Shown piece after piece: positions 14,395-22,390 of a stretch of 64,000 nt of DNA. Below the pieces are notes generated by a model. The model did not search any database. It saw only the letters and a list, made by a program, of their open reading frames with translations, and had not been told where the DNA came from. Each line of letters begins with the position of its first letter. The first letter of the stretch is position 1. Source of the DNA: UBA2336 sp965227265 (GTDB lineage: Bacteria; Bacteroidota; Bacteroidia; Cytophagales; Cyclobacteriaceae); the NCBI GenBank assembly GCA_965227265.1, contig OZ245738.1, forward strand, positions 2,170,001-2,234,000. The letters run 5' to 3'. The translations under genes were made by a program, and so were the position numbers.

Positions 14395-15243
14395 ATGAAG
14401 TATTCTCCGATACTACTGGCAACGTGTTGCCTCTCATTACCTGCGTTTGTTTTGAAGAATGACCTGAGATCAAGTCAGGTATTGATGGATCACGCTGCAA
14501 AAACGGAAAACATCCAATCCGATATACAGGTATCCTTTACGATCAAGCCTGTGAACGATTTAACAACGATTAACATGACAGAAGATAAAATACTACATGC
14601 TCAAAAAGTTACCGCAGACCTGTTCCAGTTGGTTGAAAAGAATAACCTGATCGTGCCGGGAAAATCAGAAGAACAGCTGAACAAAGAGATAACCGATTTA
14701 GCCCGCGACAAATTCGGCATTACAACACATTGGCATAAAAAGATTGTACGAGCTGGCATGAATACCCTGGCCATCTACCCCGACAATCCTGCAGACCGGA
14801 TCATTCAGGCCGATGATATTGTAATTCTCGATTACGGTCCGGTGGTTGACGGTTGGGAAGCCGATTACGCCCGAACATTTGTATTGGGTAATGATCCGCG
14901 CAAGCTCAAACTGAAAAATGATGTGGAGAAAGCATGGTATGAAATTCAGGCATGGTATAAACAGCAAACGGTTGTGAAGGCATCTGACTTATTCGCGCTT
15001 ACACGAAAAAAAGCTGCCGAATATGGCTGGACCTCAGCGGGCGAAATTGCCGGACACATCGTAGGCAAATATCCGCATGAACAGCCTGCTGATCCCAAGA
15101 GCCTGGAGCTGGATGTTCATCCCACGAATCCGAATGACATTTACTTACGCGATGCCAACGGCAACAAAAGACATTGGATCCTTGAAGTTCACTTTATAGA
15201 CAAAGAACACCAGATTGGTGGCTACATAGAGCAGCTACTTTAA
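14395..15243 (+). CDS. Secreted M24-family metallopeptidase (aminopeptidase P-like)
   Basis: A 282-residue protein with a signal-like N-terminus (about residues 1-19) and a pita-bread peptidase fold. The metal ligands of the M24 family appear in order: D146 (LDYGP), D157 (ADYARTF), H221 (EIAGHIVG), E264 (ILEVHF) and E279 (GGYIEQ). The family hydrolyses N-terminal or X-Pro peptide bonds. It lacks the N-terminal creatinase domain, so it is a short form. Intact ligands suggest activity. Confidence 0.82.
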   Translation: MKYSPILLATCCLSLPAFVLKNDLRSSQVLMDHAAKTENIQSDIQVSFTIKPVNDLTTINMTEDKILHAQKVTADLFQLVEKNNLIVPGKSEEQLNKEITDLARDKFGITTHWHKKIVRAGMNTLAIYPDNPADRIIQADDIVILDYGPVVDGWEADYARTFVLGNDPRKLKLKNDVEKAWYEIQAWYKQQTVVKASDLFALTRKKAAEYGWTSAGEIAGHIVGKYPHEQPADPKSLELDVHPTNPNDIYLRDANGNKRHWILEVHFIDKEHQIGGYIEQLL

Positions 15244-15254
15244 GACGTCTTAAT

Positions 15255-15282
15255 GCCTGACGATAAGCCGCAGCCGTCAGGC
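15255..15282. terminator. Hairpin downstream of the M24 peptidase gene
   Basis: Perfect 8-bp stem GCCTGACG/CGTCAGGC around a 12-nt loop, 12 bp after the stop. There is no strong T-run, so it may be a weak terminator or an mRNA 3' stabiliser. Confidence 0.4.
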
Positions 15283-15388
15283 TGCTTCTACCCTTTAAGC
15301 AATGCAAAATTCAGTACGTTGGTACAACACGCTTAACCGGAAGCGGGTTGCATTGCCTTTTCAATGTTTCTTTCTAGTTTAGTAACAT

Positions 15389-16147
15389 ATGGAATCAAAC
15401 CTACTCTTGAAAGCGCTGGCTATCCCATTTTTACTGGTGACAACATCTGTATTCGGGCAACTGACAGACGAGGGAACATACAACTGGGAGTTTGTTATGA
15501 AGCGGGTGAAGGAGCAAAAAACCATTACAGCTGGAACCAAAAAGATTATCTCCGAGATCTCAGGCAAGTATAGTTCAGAAGAAGAACAAAGGGAGTTAAT
15601 AGCATTCTATAAAAATGCTTATGACTTTAAGATTGTTGACAAGCTTATTTTAAAAAAAATCATTGACTCGTTAACGTCTTATGGGTTGAATGATGAAATC
15701 AAGCTTGCTGCCGCTCAGGCTAAAAATTCAGTTGAATTCCGGTTAACAGGAAAAAAAATCAAAGACTTTAATTTTCCGGACAAAAACGGTAAGACCATTA
15801 GTTTGTATTCACTGAATAACAAGATTGTGATCATAGAATTATGGGCAACCTGGTGCGGCCCTTGTATCAAGGAGATGCCTAAAATACCTGAATTAAGAAA
15901 ATCAAATCCAAACATCGAATTCTATTCCATTTCGCTTGATAGCACTCCGGATAAAATGAAAAAGTTTGTTGAAAAACATAACTATGACTGGCCACTCGTG
16001 TACGGAGGCGATGAGAAATCAAATGAAGAGCTTTTCCGGTATCTGCATATCGTGGCGATTCCGAAATATTATATTGTTAACAGGGACGGAATTATTATTC
16101 ATGCATTGGATAAGTTGGACGAAAGCCTCGTACAAAGCTTAAAATAA
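15389..16147 (+). CDS. Secreted TlpA-like thiol-disulphide oxidoreductase
   Basis: A 252-residue protein. After a signal peptide (about residues 1-23) comes a helical region of about 100 residues, then a thioredoxin fold with WATWCGPC (active Cys156 and Cys159) and the cis-Pro-containing VAIPKYYIV. TlpA-like proteins reduce or exchange disulphides outside the cytoplasm. Usual domain order for Bacteroidota 'AhpC/TSA-redoxin' lipoproteins, although no lipobox is seen here. Confidence 0.85.
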   Translation: MESNLLLKALAIPFLLVTTSVFGQLTDEGTYNWEFVMKRVKEQKTITAGTKKIISEISGKYSSEEEQRELIAFYKNAYDFKIVDKLILKKIIDSLTSYGLNDEIKLAAAQAKNSVEFRLTGKKIKDFNFPDKNGKTISLYSLNNKIVIIELWATWCGPCIKEMPKIPELRKSNPNIEFYSISLDSTPDKMKKFVEKHNYDWPLVYGGDEKSNEELFRYLHIVAIPKYYIVNRDGIIIHALDKLDESLVQSLK

Positions 16148-16158
16148 CTGATGGTGCC

Positions 16159-16225
16159 AACCATTGTATTCTCGGCTTGACATTATAATTTAGCGACATC
16201 GTAAATCGCAATTAACCTATCCGTT
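16159..16225 (+). repeat. Relic of a type A attC-like site
   Basis: CCATTGTATTCTCGG followed by CTTGACATTATAATTTAGC aligns to the core of sites 3 and 4 (CCATTGTGTTATCGG, TTTGACTTTTATAATTTTAGC). AAC stands at 16159 and GTT at 16223, but the GTGTTTATG stem arm is missing. It lies 5.6 kb beyond the array. Confidence 0.5.
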
Positions 16226-16234
16226 ATACGTAAT

Positions 16235-16594
16235 ATGAATTCCGCTACAACCGATCAGCGTATCCAAAAAATGATATTCGGCTCCGTCTACCTAATGTAT
16301 GTTGCAAAAGTAGAACGAAAAGGCAGAACCAAGGAAGAATTGAACCAGGTCATAACGTGGTTAACCGGATATACGAATAAGAAGCTGCAGGAATTTATAA
16401 AAGACAAAGCAACGTTCGAAACATTTTTCCAGCAAGCTTCTCTAAATCCTAATGCGCATCTGATAACCGGAGTTATCTGTGGATATCGGATAGAAGAAAT
16501 CAACAATCCTTTAACGCGACAAGTCAGATATTTGGATAAACTGGTAGACGAGTTGGCAAAAGGAAAAACAATAGAAAAAATTTTACGGAAGTAG
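16235..16594 (+). CDS. DUF2200-family protein
   Basis: A 119-residue soluble protein. IQKMIFGSVYLMYVAKVERK, then GRTKEELNQVITWLTGY and ITGVICGYRIEEI with a Lys-rich end, match the DUF2200 family as I know it. Function unknown. Confidence 0.8.
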   Translation: MNSATTDQRIQKMIFGSVYLMYVAKVERKGRTKEELNQVITWLTGYTNKKLQEFIKDKATFETFFQQASLNPNAHLITGVICGYRIEEINNPLTRQVRYLDKLVDELAKGKTIEKILRK

Positions 16595-16624
16595 TCTATC
16601 AGTTCTCTTTTTGAACATATCAAC

Positions 16625-16966
16625 ATGATGATAAATTATAGCGGAAAAACATTCAAACCCATAGTTAATTCCGAAAACGGAGAAACTTCAGGTGATACAC
16701 TATTTCATTACAAGCAAAAAGGCAACATTTTGACAGCCGAATACTCAGGAGGGAAAATCAAATACGGACATTTAGTTGCACTCGTGGATAAGGACGGCAA
16801 CATCGACATGCGCTATCACCAAGTTAACGAACAAGGAGAACTTATGACAGGTATTTGCAAATCCACGCCTGAAATTTTAGCAAATGGTAAAATCCGGCTG
16901 TACGAAAAATGGCAATGGACAAGCGGGGATCTTTCAAAAGGCGAATCAATAATTGAAGAACAGTAG
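16625..16966 (+). CDS. Small beta-rich protein (so-called 'n-acetylglutamate synthase' family)
   Basis: A 113-residue protein beginning with two Met codons. It is beta-rich, with NYSGKTFKPIVNSENGE, FHYKQKGNILTAEYSGGKI, GHLVALVDKDG and RLYEKWQWTSGD. Many databases label similar proteins 'n-acetylglutamate synthase', but it has no acetyltransferase motif and looks like a small lipocalin-like barrel. I treat the function as unknown. Confidence 0.65.
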   Translation: MMINYSGKTFKPIVNSENGETSGDTLFHYKQKGNILTAEYSGGKIKYGHLVALVDKDGNIDMRYHQVNEQGELMTGICKSTPEILANGKIRLYEKWQWTSGDLSKGESIIEEQ

Positions 16967-17031
16967 TTGAACATTTTTTTTTGCAAAAACATTTATACTT
17001 GGTTATCGTTGTATAGCGTAATGTTATAATT

Positions 17032-17670
17032 ATGTACGATCTCCCCTACCACAAAGAAAGAAATCCTCAGGTTGTTAAAGAATTTATCGATCAGCATCCT
17101 TTCGCCTTACTCACAGGATGTGACGGTGAAAACAAACCCGTTGCCACGCAAGTGCCTGTATTTATTGAAGAAAGAAATGGCCGCAAATACTTAAGCGGTC
17201 ATATCATGAAAAATACAAGTCATCATAAAGCCTTCTTGCAAAACGAAAATGTATTGGTGGTTTTTACAAGCAAGCATACGTATGTGAGCGCCACCTGGTA
17301 CAGCAATCCCTATACAGGATCTACCTGGAATTACATGAGCGTTCACGCGAAAGGTATTCTTAAATTTTTGGATGAAGATGGACTGATTGAAATCATGCGA
17401 AAGACAACACTCCATTTTGAAAATAATAATCACCAGTCTAAAACCACCTACGATAACCTGCCTCCAGAATATACACAGCGGTTAATAAAAGCCATTGCAG
17501 GATTTGAAATTGAAGTAACCGAACTCGACACAGTTTTTAAATTAAGCCAGGACAGGGACGAAAAAAGTTATCACAACATTATTCAAAAGCTTAAAGAGCA
17601 GAATGAAGATGGACGTTTCATTGCTGCTGAAATGGAAAAAAGAACAAAAGAGGTATTTCCGGATAAATAG
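17032..17670 (+). CDS. PaiB-like FMN-binding negative transcriptional regulator
   Basis: A 212-residue split-barrel flavin-binding protein. It opens with MYDLPYHKERNPQVVKEFID, typical of PaiB, and contains SGHIMKNTSHHKAF, YVSATWY and PSTWNY-like segments (TGSTWNYMSVHAKG). The C-terminal helix LIKAIAGFEIEVTELDTVFK is also standard. In Bacillus PaiB represses sporulation and protease genes; in Bacteroidota the target is unknown. Confidence 0.85.
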   Translation: MYDLPYHKERNPQVVKEFIDQHPFALLTGCDGENKPVATQVPVFIEERNGRKYLSGHIMKNTSHHKAFLQNENVLVVFTSKHTYVSATWYSNPYTGSTWNYMSVHAKGILKFLDEDGLIEIMRKTTLHFENNNHQSKTTYDNLPPEYTQRLIKAIAGFEIEVTELDTVFKLSQDRDEKSYHNIIQKLKEQNEDGRFIAAEMEKRTKEVFPDK

Positions 17671-17689
17671 ATTACGTTAATATTGAATT

Positions 17690-18064
17690 ATGCAGGAAAT
17701 TAAGTCAATCAACATTATGGAGAAATTTTCATTGTTTGAAAAGCAATGGACTCCTCATATTATTGGAGAGTTGAACGGGCAATACGTAAAACTTTGCAAA
17801 CTCAAAGATGAATTTGTCTGGCACAGTCATGAAAATGAAGATGAGCTGTTCATGGTTTTCAAAGGCACGCTTTTAATGGACTTCCGCGATGGCAGAACCA
17901 TTGAGGTTAAAGAAGGAGAAATATTGATCGTACCGAAAGGAGTTGAGCACCGGCCGCATACAAACGGAGAAATTGTCTTCAATCTTTTGTTAGAACCAAA
18001 AGCAACGTTGCATACAGGTAATGTGGAGAGCGAAATGACAGTGAAAGAATTGGGCTGGATCTGA
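17690..18064 (+). CDS. Cupin-domain protein
   Basis: A 124-residue single cupin barrel. Motif 1 FVWHSHENEDELFMVFKG carries the metal-binding His-x-His and Glu, and motif 2 GEILIVPKGVEHRP carries the last His. Start at 17690 chosen; an internal Met (IMEKFSL) is possible. It lies 19 bp after paiB-like, likely co-transcribed. Confidence 0.85.
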   Translation: MQEIKSINIMEKFSLFEKQWTPHIIGELNGQYVKLCKLKDEFVWHSHENEDELFMVFKGTLLMDFRDGRTIEVKEGEILIVPKGVEHRPHTNGEIVFNLLLEPKATLHTGNVESEMTVKELGWI

Positions 18065-18077
18065 TATAAGATTAAAA

Positions 18078-18725
18078 GTGAACTCATCCGGAACTGATAC
18101 TCAACGTAAATACGAGATGGCTGCTGTGTTACTAACAGCCGCAGGCAAATTCATTTTTATGGACTTTCTGCAATGGAAATTGCTATTCATTATAGTTTCA
18201 ATCTTTGGGTGGGGAGGTTACGTTTTATACAGGAGTAGAAAAGGACCTGACATTCTGAAACATTGGGGATTTCGAACAGATAATTTTAAAAAGGTAATGG
18301 TGATGGTTTTACCTTTTGGGATTGCAGCTGTAGGTGCATTTTTCATTACAGGATATTTTTTAGGAACGATCAACCTAACCTGGCACATTATTCCAATTCT
18401 TATACTCTATCCGATTTGGGGTATTATTCAGCAATTTCTGGTGATTGGATTGATGGCAGGAAACCTGCAGGATATAGAAAATCAAAAGTTAAGCAGGCCG
18501 GTAATCATTCTGCTCACTGCATTATTGTTTGGGCTGGTCCATTACCCTTATTACTGGCTTATGCTGGGAACATTTGTGTTAGCCTTATTCTATGGATTTA
18601 TCTATTTAAAGGAGCGCAATGTTTATGTAATGGGTCTGTTCCACGGCTGGCTGGGAGGATTGTTCTTTTACACCGTTGTTAATCGTGATCCGTTTGCTGA
18701 GGTCTTCGGAAAACTAACACAGTAA
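18078..18725 (+). CDS. CPBP-like intramembrane protein, catalytic Glu pair missing
   Basis: A 215-residue membrane protein with about six helices. Helix regions LFGLVHYPYYWLML and NVYVMGLFHGWLGG match the His-containing motifs 2 and 3 of CPBP/Abi (CAAX-protease-like) proteins. The position where motif 1 (EExxxR) should stand reads WGIIQQFLVIGL, so the catalytic Glu residues are replaced by Gln. The start is either GTG 18078 or ATG 18117; both are in frame. Probably not an active protease. Confidence 0.65.
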   Translation: MNSSGTDTQRKYEMAAVLLTAAGKFIFMDFLQWKLLFIIVSIFGWGGYVLYRSRKGPDILKHWGFRTDNFKKVMVMVLPFGIAAVGAFFITGYFLGTINLTWHIIPILILYPIWGIIQQFLVIGLMAGNLQDIENQKLSRPVIILLTALLFGLVHYPYYWLMLGTFVLALFYGFIYLKERNVYVMGLFHGWLGGLFFYTVVNRDPFAEVFGKLTQ

Positions 18726-18732
18726 ATTTCAG

Positions 18733-19206
18733 ATGAAATTCTCCTTTAAAGCTAAAATTTATAAGGTCGGTATTAACCTATGCGTGAAAGTTCCTTTACG
18801 GATTACAAAGGAAATGGAGCCGAAGAAAGGGTACATTCCAATCAACGGAACAGTTGAAGACCATCAGTTTCAACAAACACTTGTTCCGGTAAAAGACAGC
18901 AACTATCGGTTATTCGTTAATGGTCTTATGCTTAAATGCTCAGGAATGAGTTTTGGGAAGATTGCCAGGTTTGTAATCGAACAGAATTCTTCTATCCTAC
19001 CCCGCAAAGATTCACGCATGACTTCTACGTTCAAACAAAAGCTTGTTCGGGCAGGATTGTTAACTGAGTTCAAAAAGCTAACACCGGCACAACAGAAGGA
19101 GATTTTTCGGTACCTCCACTATTTGAAAACGGACGAATCGAAAGAACGGAATATGAAAAAAGTTATTGATCAACTGAAGGCTGGAAAATCAGCTCGCATA
19201 CCTTGA
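18733..19206 (+). CDS. DUF1905 / YdeI-like protein
   Basis: A 157-residue protein. The N-terminal 95 residues (KFSFKAKIYKVGINLCVKVP ... YRLFVNGLMLK) match a DUF1905 beta-barrel domain. The C-terminal segment (LTPAQQKEIFRYLHYLKTDE) matches the YdeI / 'OmpD-associated' tail. It starts 7 bp after the CPBP-like gene. Function unknown. Confidence 0.78.
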   Translation: MKFSFKAKIYKVGINLCVKVPLRITKEMEPKKGYIPINGTVEDHQFQQTLVPVKDSNYRLFVNGLMLKCSGMSFGKIARFVIEQNSSILPRKDSRMTSTFKQKLVRAGLLTEFKKLTPAQQKEIFRYLHYLKTDESKERNMKKVIDQLKAGKSARIP

Positions 19207-19212
19207 GTTGAA

Positions 19213-19983
19213 CTATAACTGATCACGAATAAAAATCACTGCAAAAATAGGCACCCAGAATAATATTTTGAACAAAAAGTGAATCACAAGTGCTTTGATA
19301 ATGGATACAAGCCAGTGATTTTTAAAAAACTGCCAATATGCGAGTGCCAGGTAAGCTGCAAATAGCCACTGATAGATATCGTTATTCAGTTTGGCGTGTC
19401 CAAAAATAAGAAATGCAGGGATGAAAATTATTACTAACACAAGAAGGGCCTGCCCTGCCAGAAACGTATGCAGTACTAGATTCTCAGCGTAATTATTTTT
19501 TTGTTTGCGAAAGAAAAGCCAGGTTAAAAGTGCGAGCAACGGAGCAGTAATAACCAGACTAATAATTTTTCCGTGCGCTATAACGATGGGCATACTCTGC
19601 GAAAAATAATATCCCAGCAAGCGCATCCATTCTGGCATTTCACCAGACATACGTGACCGTCCGGAAGACATTGATTCAAAATAATGGCTCTTTGAAACCA
19701 CGAAAGCCCAGATGGCAGAGATAATTACATAAAACGTAAATGGATTAAAATATTTCTTGCGCTTACCTGCCAGGTATTCCTTGGCCAAATGTCCTGGACG
19801 ATAAACCAATTCTTTGATTAAAAAGAAAAAACCCATATCGGTATGCGTTACTGCATGAAAAAAGTCGTGCAGCAAATGCTTGAATGTTACGCGATGGATA
19901 TCCGCTTTCTGGCCGCAATTCTGGCAAAAATTTCCGGTAAGAGGCGACCCGCAGTTCTTGCAGGCGGTTGAGGTCTGGGTCAT
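19213..19983 (-). CDS. DUF3667-family membrane protein with zinc ribbon
   Basis: A 256-residue protein. The N-terminal zinc ribbon has two CxxC pairs (CKNCGSPLTGNFCQNCGQ, residues 8-25). LLHDFFHAVTHTDMGFFFLI and YFNPFTFYVIISAIW follow, which are hallmarks of DUF3667, and then about five membrane helices. Common in Bacteroidota; role unknown. Convergent with the DUF1905/YdeI-like gene. Confidence 0.85.
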   Translation of the reverse strand: MTQTSTACKNCGSPLTGNFCQNCGQKADIHRVTFKHLLHDFFHAVTHTDMGFFFLIKELVYRPGHLAKEYLAGKRKKYFNPFTFYVIISAIWAFVVSKSHYFESMSSGRSRMSGEMPEWMRLLGYYFSQSMPIVIAHGKIISLVITAPLLALLTWLFFRKQKNNYAENLVLHTFLAGQALLVLVIIFIPAFLIFGHAKLNNDIYQWLFAAYLALAYWQFFKNHWLVSIIKALVIHFLFKILFWVPIFAVIFIRDQL

Positions 19984-20043
19984 TATCCAAAAATAACAAT
20001 AACCTGTTAGAATGAAATACAGATCGTATTACATTCCTGTGAA

Positions 20044-20895
20044 TTATACTTCCAGCCGATAACCCTTCCCGTGAACGTTAACAATGTTTACCGCTGAGTC
20101 GTGGTGCAGTTTTTTTCTGAGTTTCGAAACAAACATATCCAGACTGCGGCCGGTTATTACACCTTCGTCTTCCCAGACTTCTTTTAAAAGCCGGTCACGA
20201 AGCAAAAGTTGATTAGGATTCTCAGCGAACAATTTGAGCAACGTTGTTTCCTTACGGGAAAGCTCGAGCGTTTCTTCACGATGTTTAAGCACGCCATCGT
20301 TAGGGTAAAATTTATAGGATCCAATAGCGAGAAAAACTTCTGAATCAGACTCAATCGGTTTAACAGGTTTCTTCTTAAATCCAACGGCTACAAATCCAAT
20401 AACTACCAGGGCGATAAGGGCGAAGCCTGCCAAAAAAGTTTGATTGTACGGAATGAAGGGTTTTGAAAAAGTAATCTGTATAGCATAACAGCCCAAAGGT
20501 TGTTTCCTGCCTAAGCAAGGTTTCAGGTTTTCATGTGAGCTCATTTCAAAGCCATATACAATACTCCGATCGATGCAACTCATCACATGCACAGCATACT
20601 GTGCTGGAAAATCACTCTTTGAAAGTGTGCGGTGAACTACTTCAATTAACGAATCTGGTAAAAACGAAAAATTATTTTCGAACTCAATCAGAAAAGTTTG
20701 TTCATCCAGTTTACGCACCGGCATGACGCGCGAGGTTAAATCACCCGAACTTGCCAGCAATTCATGGCCGATGTTTCGCATTACCAACATTTTCCGGCTT
20801 TCTGAAAAATCCGTGTTCAGCACATTCAGACTTCCGGCAGAAAGCACGATCACCATCATGATCAGTAATACGATGAGAACAACTCTGGCTTTCAT
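20044..20895 (-). CDS. Membrane-anchored winged-helix transcriptional regulator
   Basis: A 283-residue protein with one hydrophobic helix at residues 4-22, a periplasm-side domain of about 125 residues, a second helix at about 152-173, and a C-terminal OmpR-type winged helix (about 190-283; LELSRKETTLLKLFAENPNQ, GRSLDMFVSKLRKKL, VHGKGYRLEV). There is no receiver domain. It probably couples an extracytoplasmic signal directly to DNA binding, like a two-helix variant of ToxR-type regulators. It is divergent from yceI with 125 bp between. Confidence 0.82.
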   Translation of the reverse strand: MKARVVLIVLLIMMVIVLSAGSLNVLNTDFSESRKMLVMRNIGHELLASSGDLTSRVMPVRKLDEQTFLIEFENNFSFLPDSLIEVVHRTLSKSDFPAQYAVHVMSCIDRSIVYGFEMSSHENLKPCLGRKQPLGCYAIQITFSKPFIPYNQTFLAGFALIALVVIGFVAVGFKKKPVKPIESDSEVFLAIGSYKFYPNDGVLKHREETLELSRKETTLLKLFAENPNQLLLRDRLLKEVWEDEGVITGRSLDMFVSKLRKKLHHDSAVNIVNVHGKGYRLEV

Positions 20896-21020
20896 ACTTT
20901 AAAGGTACGGAGCTAAAGCGAACAGGATTCACATTTTACAATCATTTTACACTTTTTTACAGGTGCTTTACCACTCCCAGCGTTCAGGGTGATACGTTTG
21001 AAAACACTAAACCCGATCCT

Positions 21021-21608
21021 ATGAAGTTTCCGTTGATTCTTATTTTTCTGCTTGTTTGCACCCTCGGTTATGCGCAGCTCACAGACGGCAGTCACGCGCT
21101 TTCTTTACCAGAAAGTGTCATTACCTGGAAGGTTGATTACTCGCTTGGCAACAATGGTCATGCAGGAATACTAAAACTGACTTCCGGAACCATCCTCGTA
21201 AAAAATGGAATTATCAGTGGCGGCAACTTCATTATCGACATGAACAGTGTGCACGCTACGGACGTAGATGCTAAAGACCTGGATGAGCATCTGAAAGCAG
21301 ATGATTTCCTGTCAACCAAAAATCATCCGAAAGGTTATTTCACCGTATTAAATTCAGTTCGCAATTCTCCGGAGAAATTCACGGTTTCAGGCTACTTAAT
21401 ACTTAAAGGTATCTCCAATACGATTAGCTTACCGACTACCGTAACGGAAACCAAAACCGCTTTTATTCTAAAATCAGAGCTTTCAGTTGACCGAACGTTG
21501 TGGGGGATTAACTATCAATCTGGATCCATCTTTAGTGCGCTAAAAGACGATATCATCTCCGATCAAATGAACATTACCTTGAATTTAATCTTCAAAAAGG
21601 CCCAATAA
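21021..21608 (+). CDS. YceI-family secreted protein
   Basis: A 195-residue protein with signal peptide (about residues 1-18) and the YceI lipocalin-like barrel: VITWKVDYSLGNNGHAGILK, MNSVHATDVDAKDLDEHLKA, then DDFLSTKNHPKGYF. YceI proteins bind isoprenoid-like lipids. It lies next to a divergent membrane-bound regulator that may control it. Confidence 0.88.
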   Translation: MKFPLILIFLLVCTLGYAQLTDGSHALSLPESVITWKVDYSLGNNGHAGILKLTSGTILVKNGIISGGNFIIDMNSVHATDVDAKDLDEHLKADDFLSTKNHPKGYFTVLNSVRNSPEKFTVSGYLILKGISNTISLPTTVTETKTAFILKSELSVDRTLWGINYQSGSIFSALKDDIISDQMNITLNLIFKKAQ

Positions 21609-21618
21609 AGGCCTTTTT
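21594..21618 (+). terminator. Rho-independent terminator overlapping the yceI stop
   Basis: AAAAAGGCC and GGCCTTTTT form a perfect 9-bp stem around a 7-nt loop that contains the yceI stop codon. The U-run is part of the stem. Confidence 0.8.
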
Positions 21619-21645
21619 GTTAGCTTTTATAATTTTTTATACAAA

Positions 21646-21665
21646 TTTTAAACATTTGATTAAAA
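21646..21665. promoter_or_regulatory. Candidate TetR operator O1
   Basis: TTTTAAACATTTGATTAAAA is an imperfect palindrome (TTTTAA/TTAAAA ends) 52 bp before tetR. A closely similar element lies before the tolC-like gene at 22348. A -7-like TATATTTG follows at 21694-21701. Confidence 0.45.
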
Positions 21666-21717
21666 CATCCGTATAAAATTAAAAACAGACTGTTATATTT
21701 GTGGCAGAAACAGAAAA

Positions 21718-22332
21718 ATGGCTAAAAAAGTAAAGCAGGAAACGGATCTCTCTACGGAGGAAAAAATTAAAGAAGCAGCTCGGATGGTGTTCATGAAAAA
21801 AGGATACTCTGCTACGCGTACGCGGGATATTGCTGAAGAAGCTGGTATTAACCTGGCCCTGCTTAACTATTATTTCCGCAGTAAGGAGAAGTTGTTTGAA
21901 CTCGTAATGATGGAGAAGTTCCAGGCATTCTTCGGAATGATTTTACTGATTCTGAATGATCCATTAACGACACTTGAAAAAAAAATTGAACTGATCGCAG
22001 ATGGTTATATCGATATGTTAACTGAAAATCCTGATTTACCGATTTTCATCTTGAGCGAGATCAGAACAAATGCTGAGCGAATGGTAACACATGTGAGATT
22101 GGATAAAGTACTGGCTGAATCACATTTCGTAAAACAATTACAGGAACGCAGACCCGATATGCACCCGGTACAATTTATCATGAGCATTCTCGGATTAGTT
22201 GTTTTCCCTTTTCTGATGCGTCCCGTTCTGATTCAGTCCAAAGGTGCAGATGACAAAATGTTCAAGGCTATGATGATGTCCCGAAAAGAATGGATTCCGA
22301 AGTGGTCGGATTCAATACTCAATACAAAGTAA
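21718..22332 (+). CDS. TetR-family regulator of the efflux operon
   Basis: A 204-residue repressor. The N-terminal helix-turn-helix (residues about 15-60: AARMVFMKKGYSATRTRDIA ... NLALLNYYFRSKEKLF) is standard TetR, and the ligand domain is unassigned. It lies immediately before the TolC/HlyD/ABC genes in the same orientation, as CecR (YbiH) lies before ybhGFSR in enterobacteria. Likely represses itself and the operon. Confidence 0.88.
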   Translation: MAKKVKQETDLSTEEKIKEAARMVFMKKGYSATRTRDIAEEAGINLALLNYYFRSKEKLFELVMMEKFQAFFGMILLILNDPLTTLEKKIELIADGYIDMLTENPDLPIFILSEIRTNAERMVTHVRLDKVLAESHFVKQLQERRPDMHPVQFIMSILGLVVFPFLMRPVLIQSKGADDKMFKAMMMSRKEWIPKWSDSILNTK

Positions 22333-22347
22333 ATTTTTTTGCTCAGG

Positions 22348-22369
22348 TATTAAACAAATGATTAAAACA
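22348..22369. promoter_or_regulatory. Candidate TetR operator O2
   Basis: TATTAAACAAATGATTAAAA (22348-22367) matches O1 at 17 of 20 positions and sits 24-43 bp before the start of the tolC-like gene, inside the tetR-tolC gap. Confidence 0.45.
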
Positions 22370-22390
22370 ACATATTAAACCGATTTTGAA

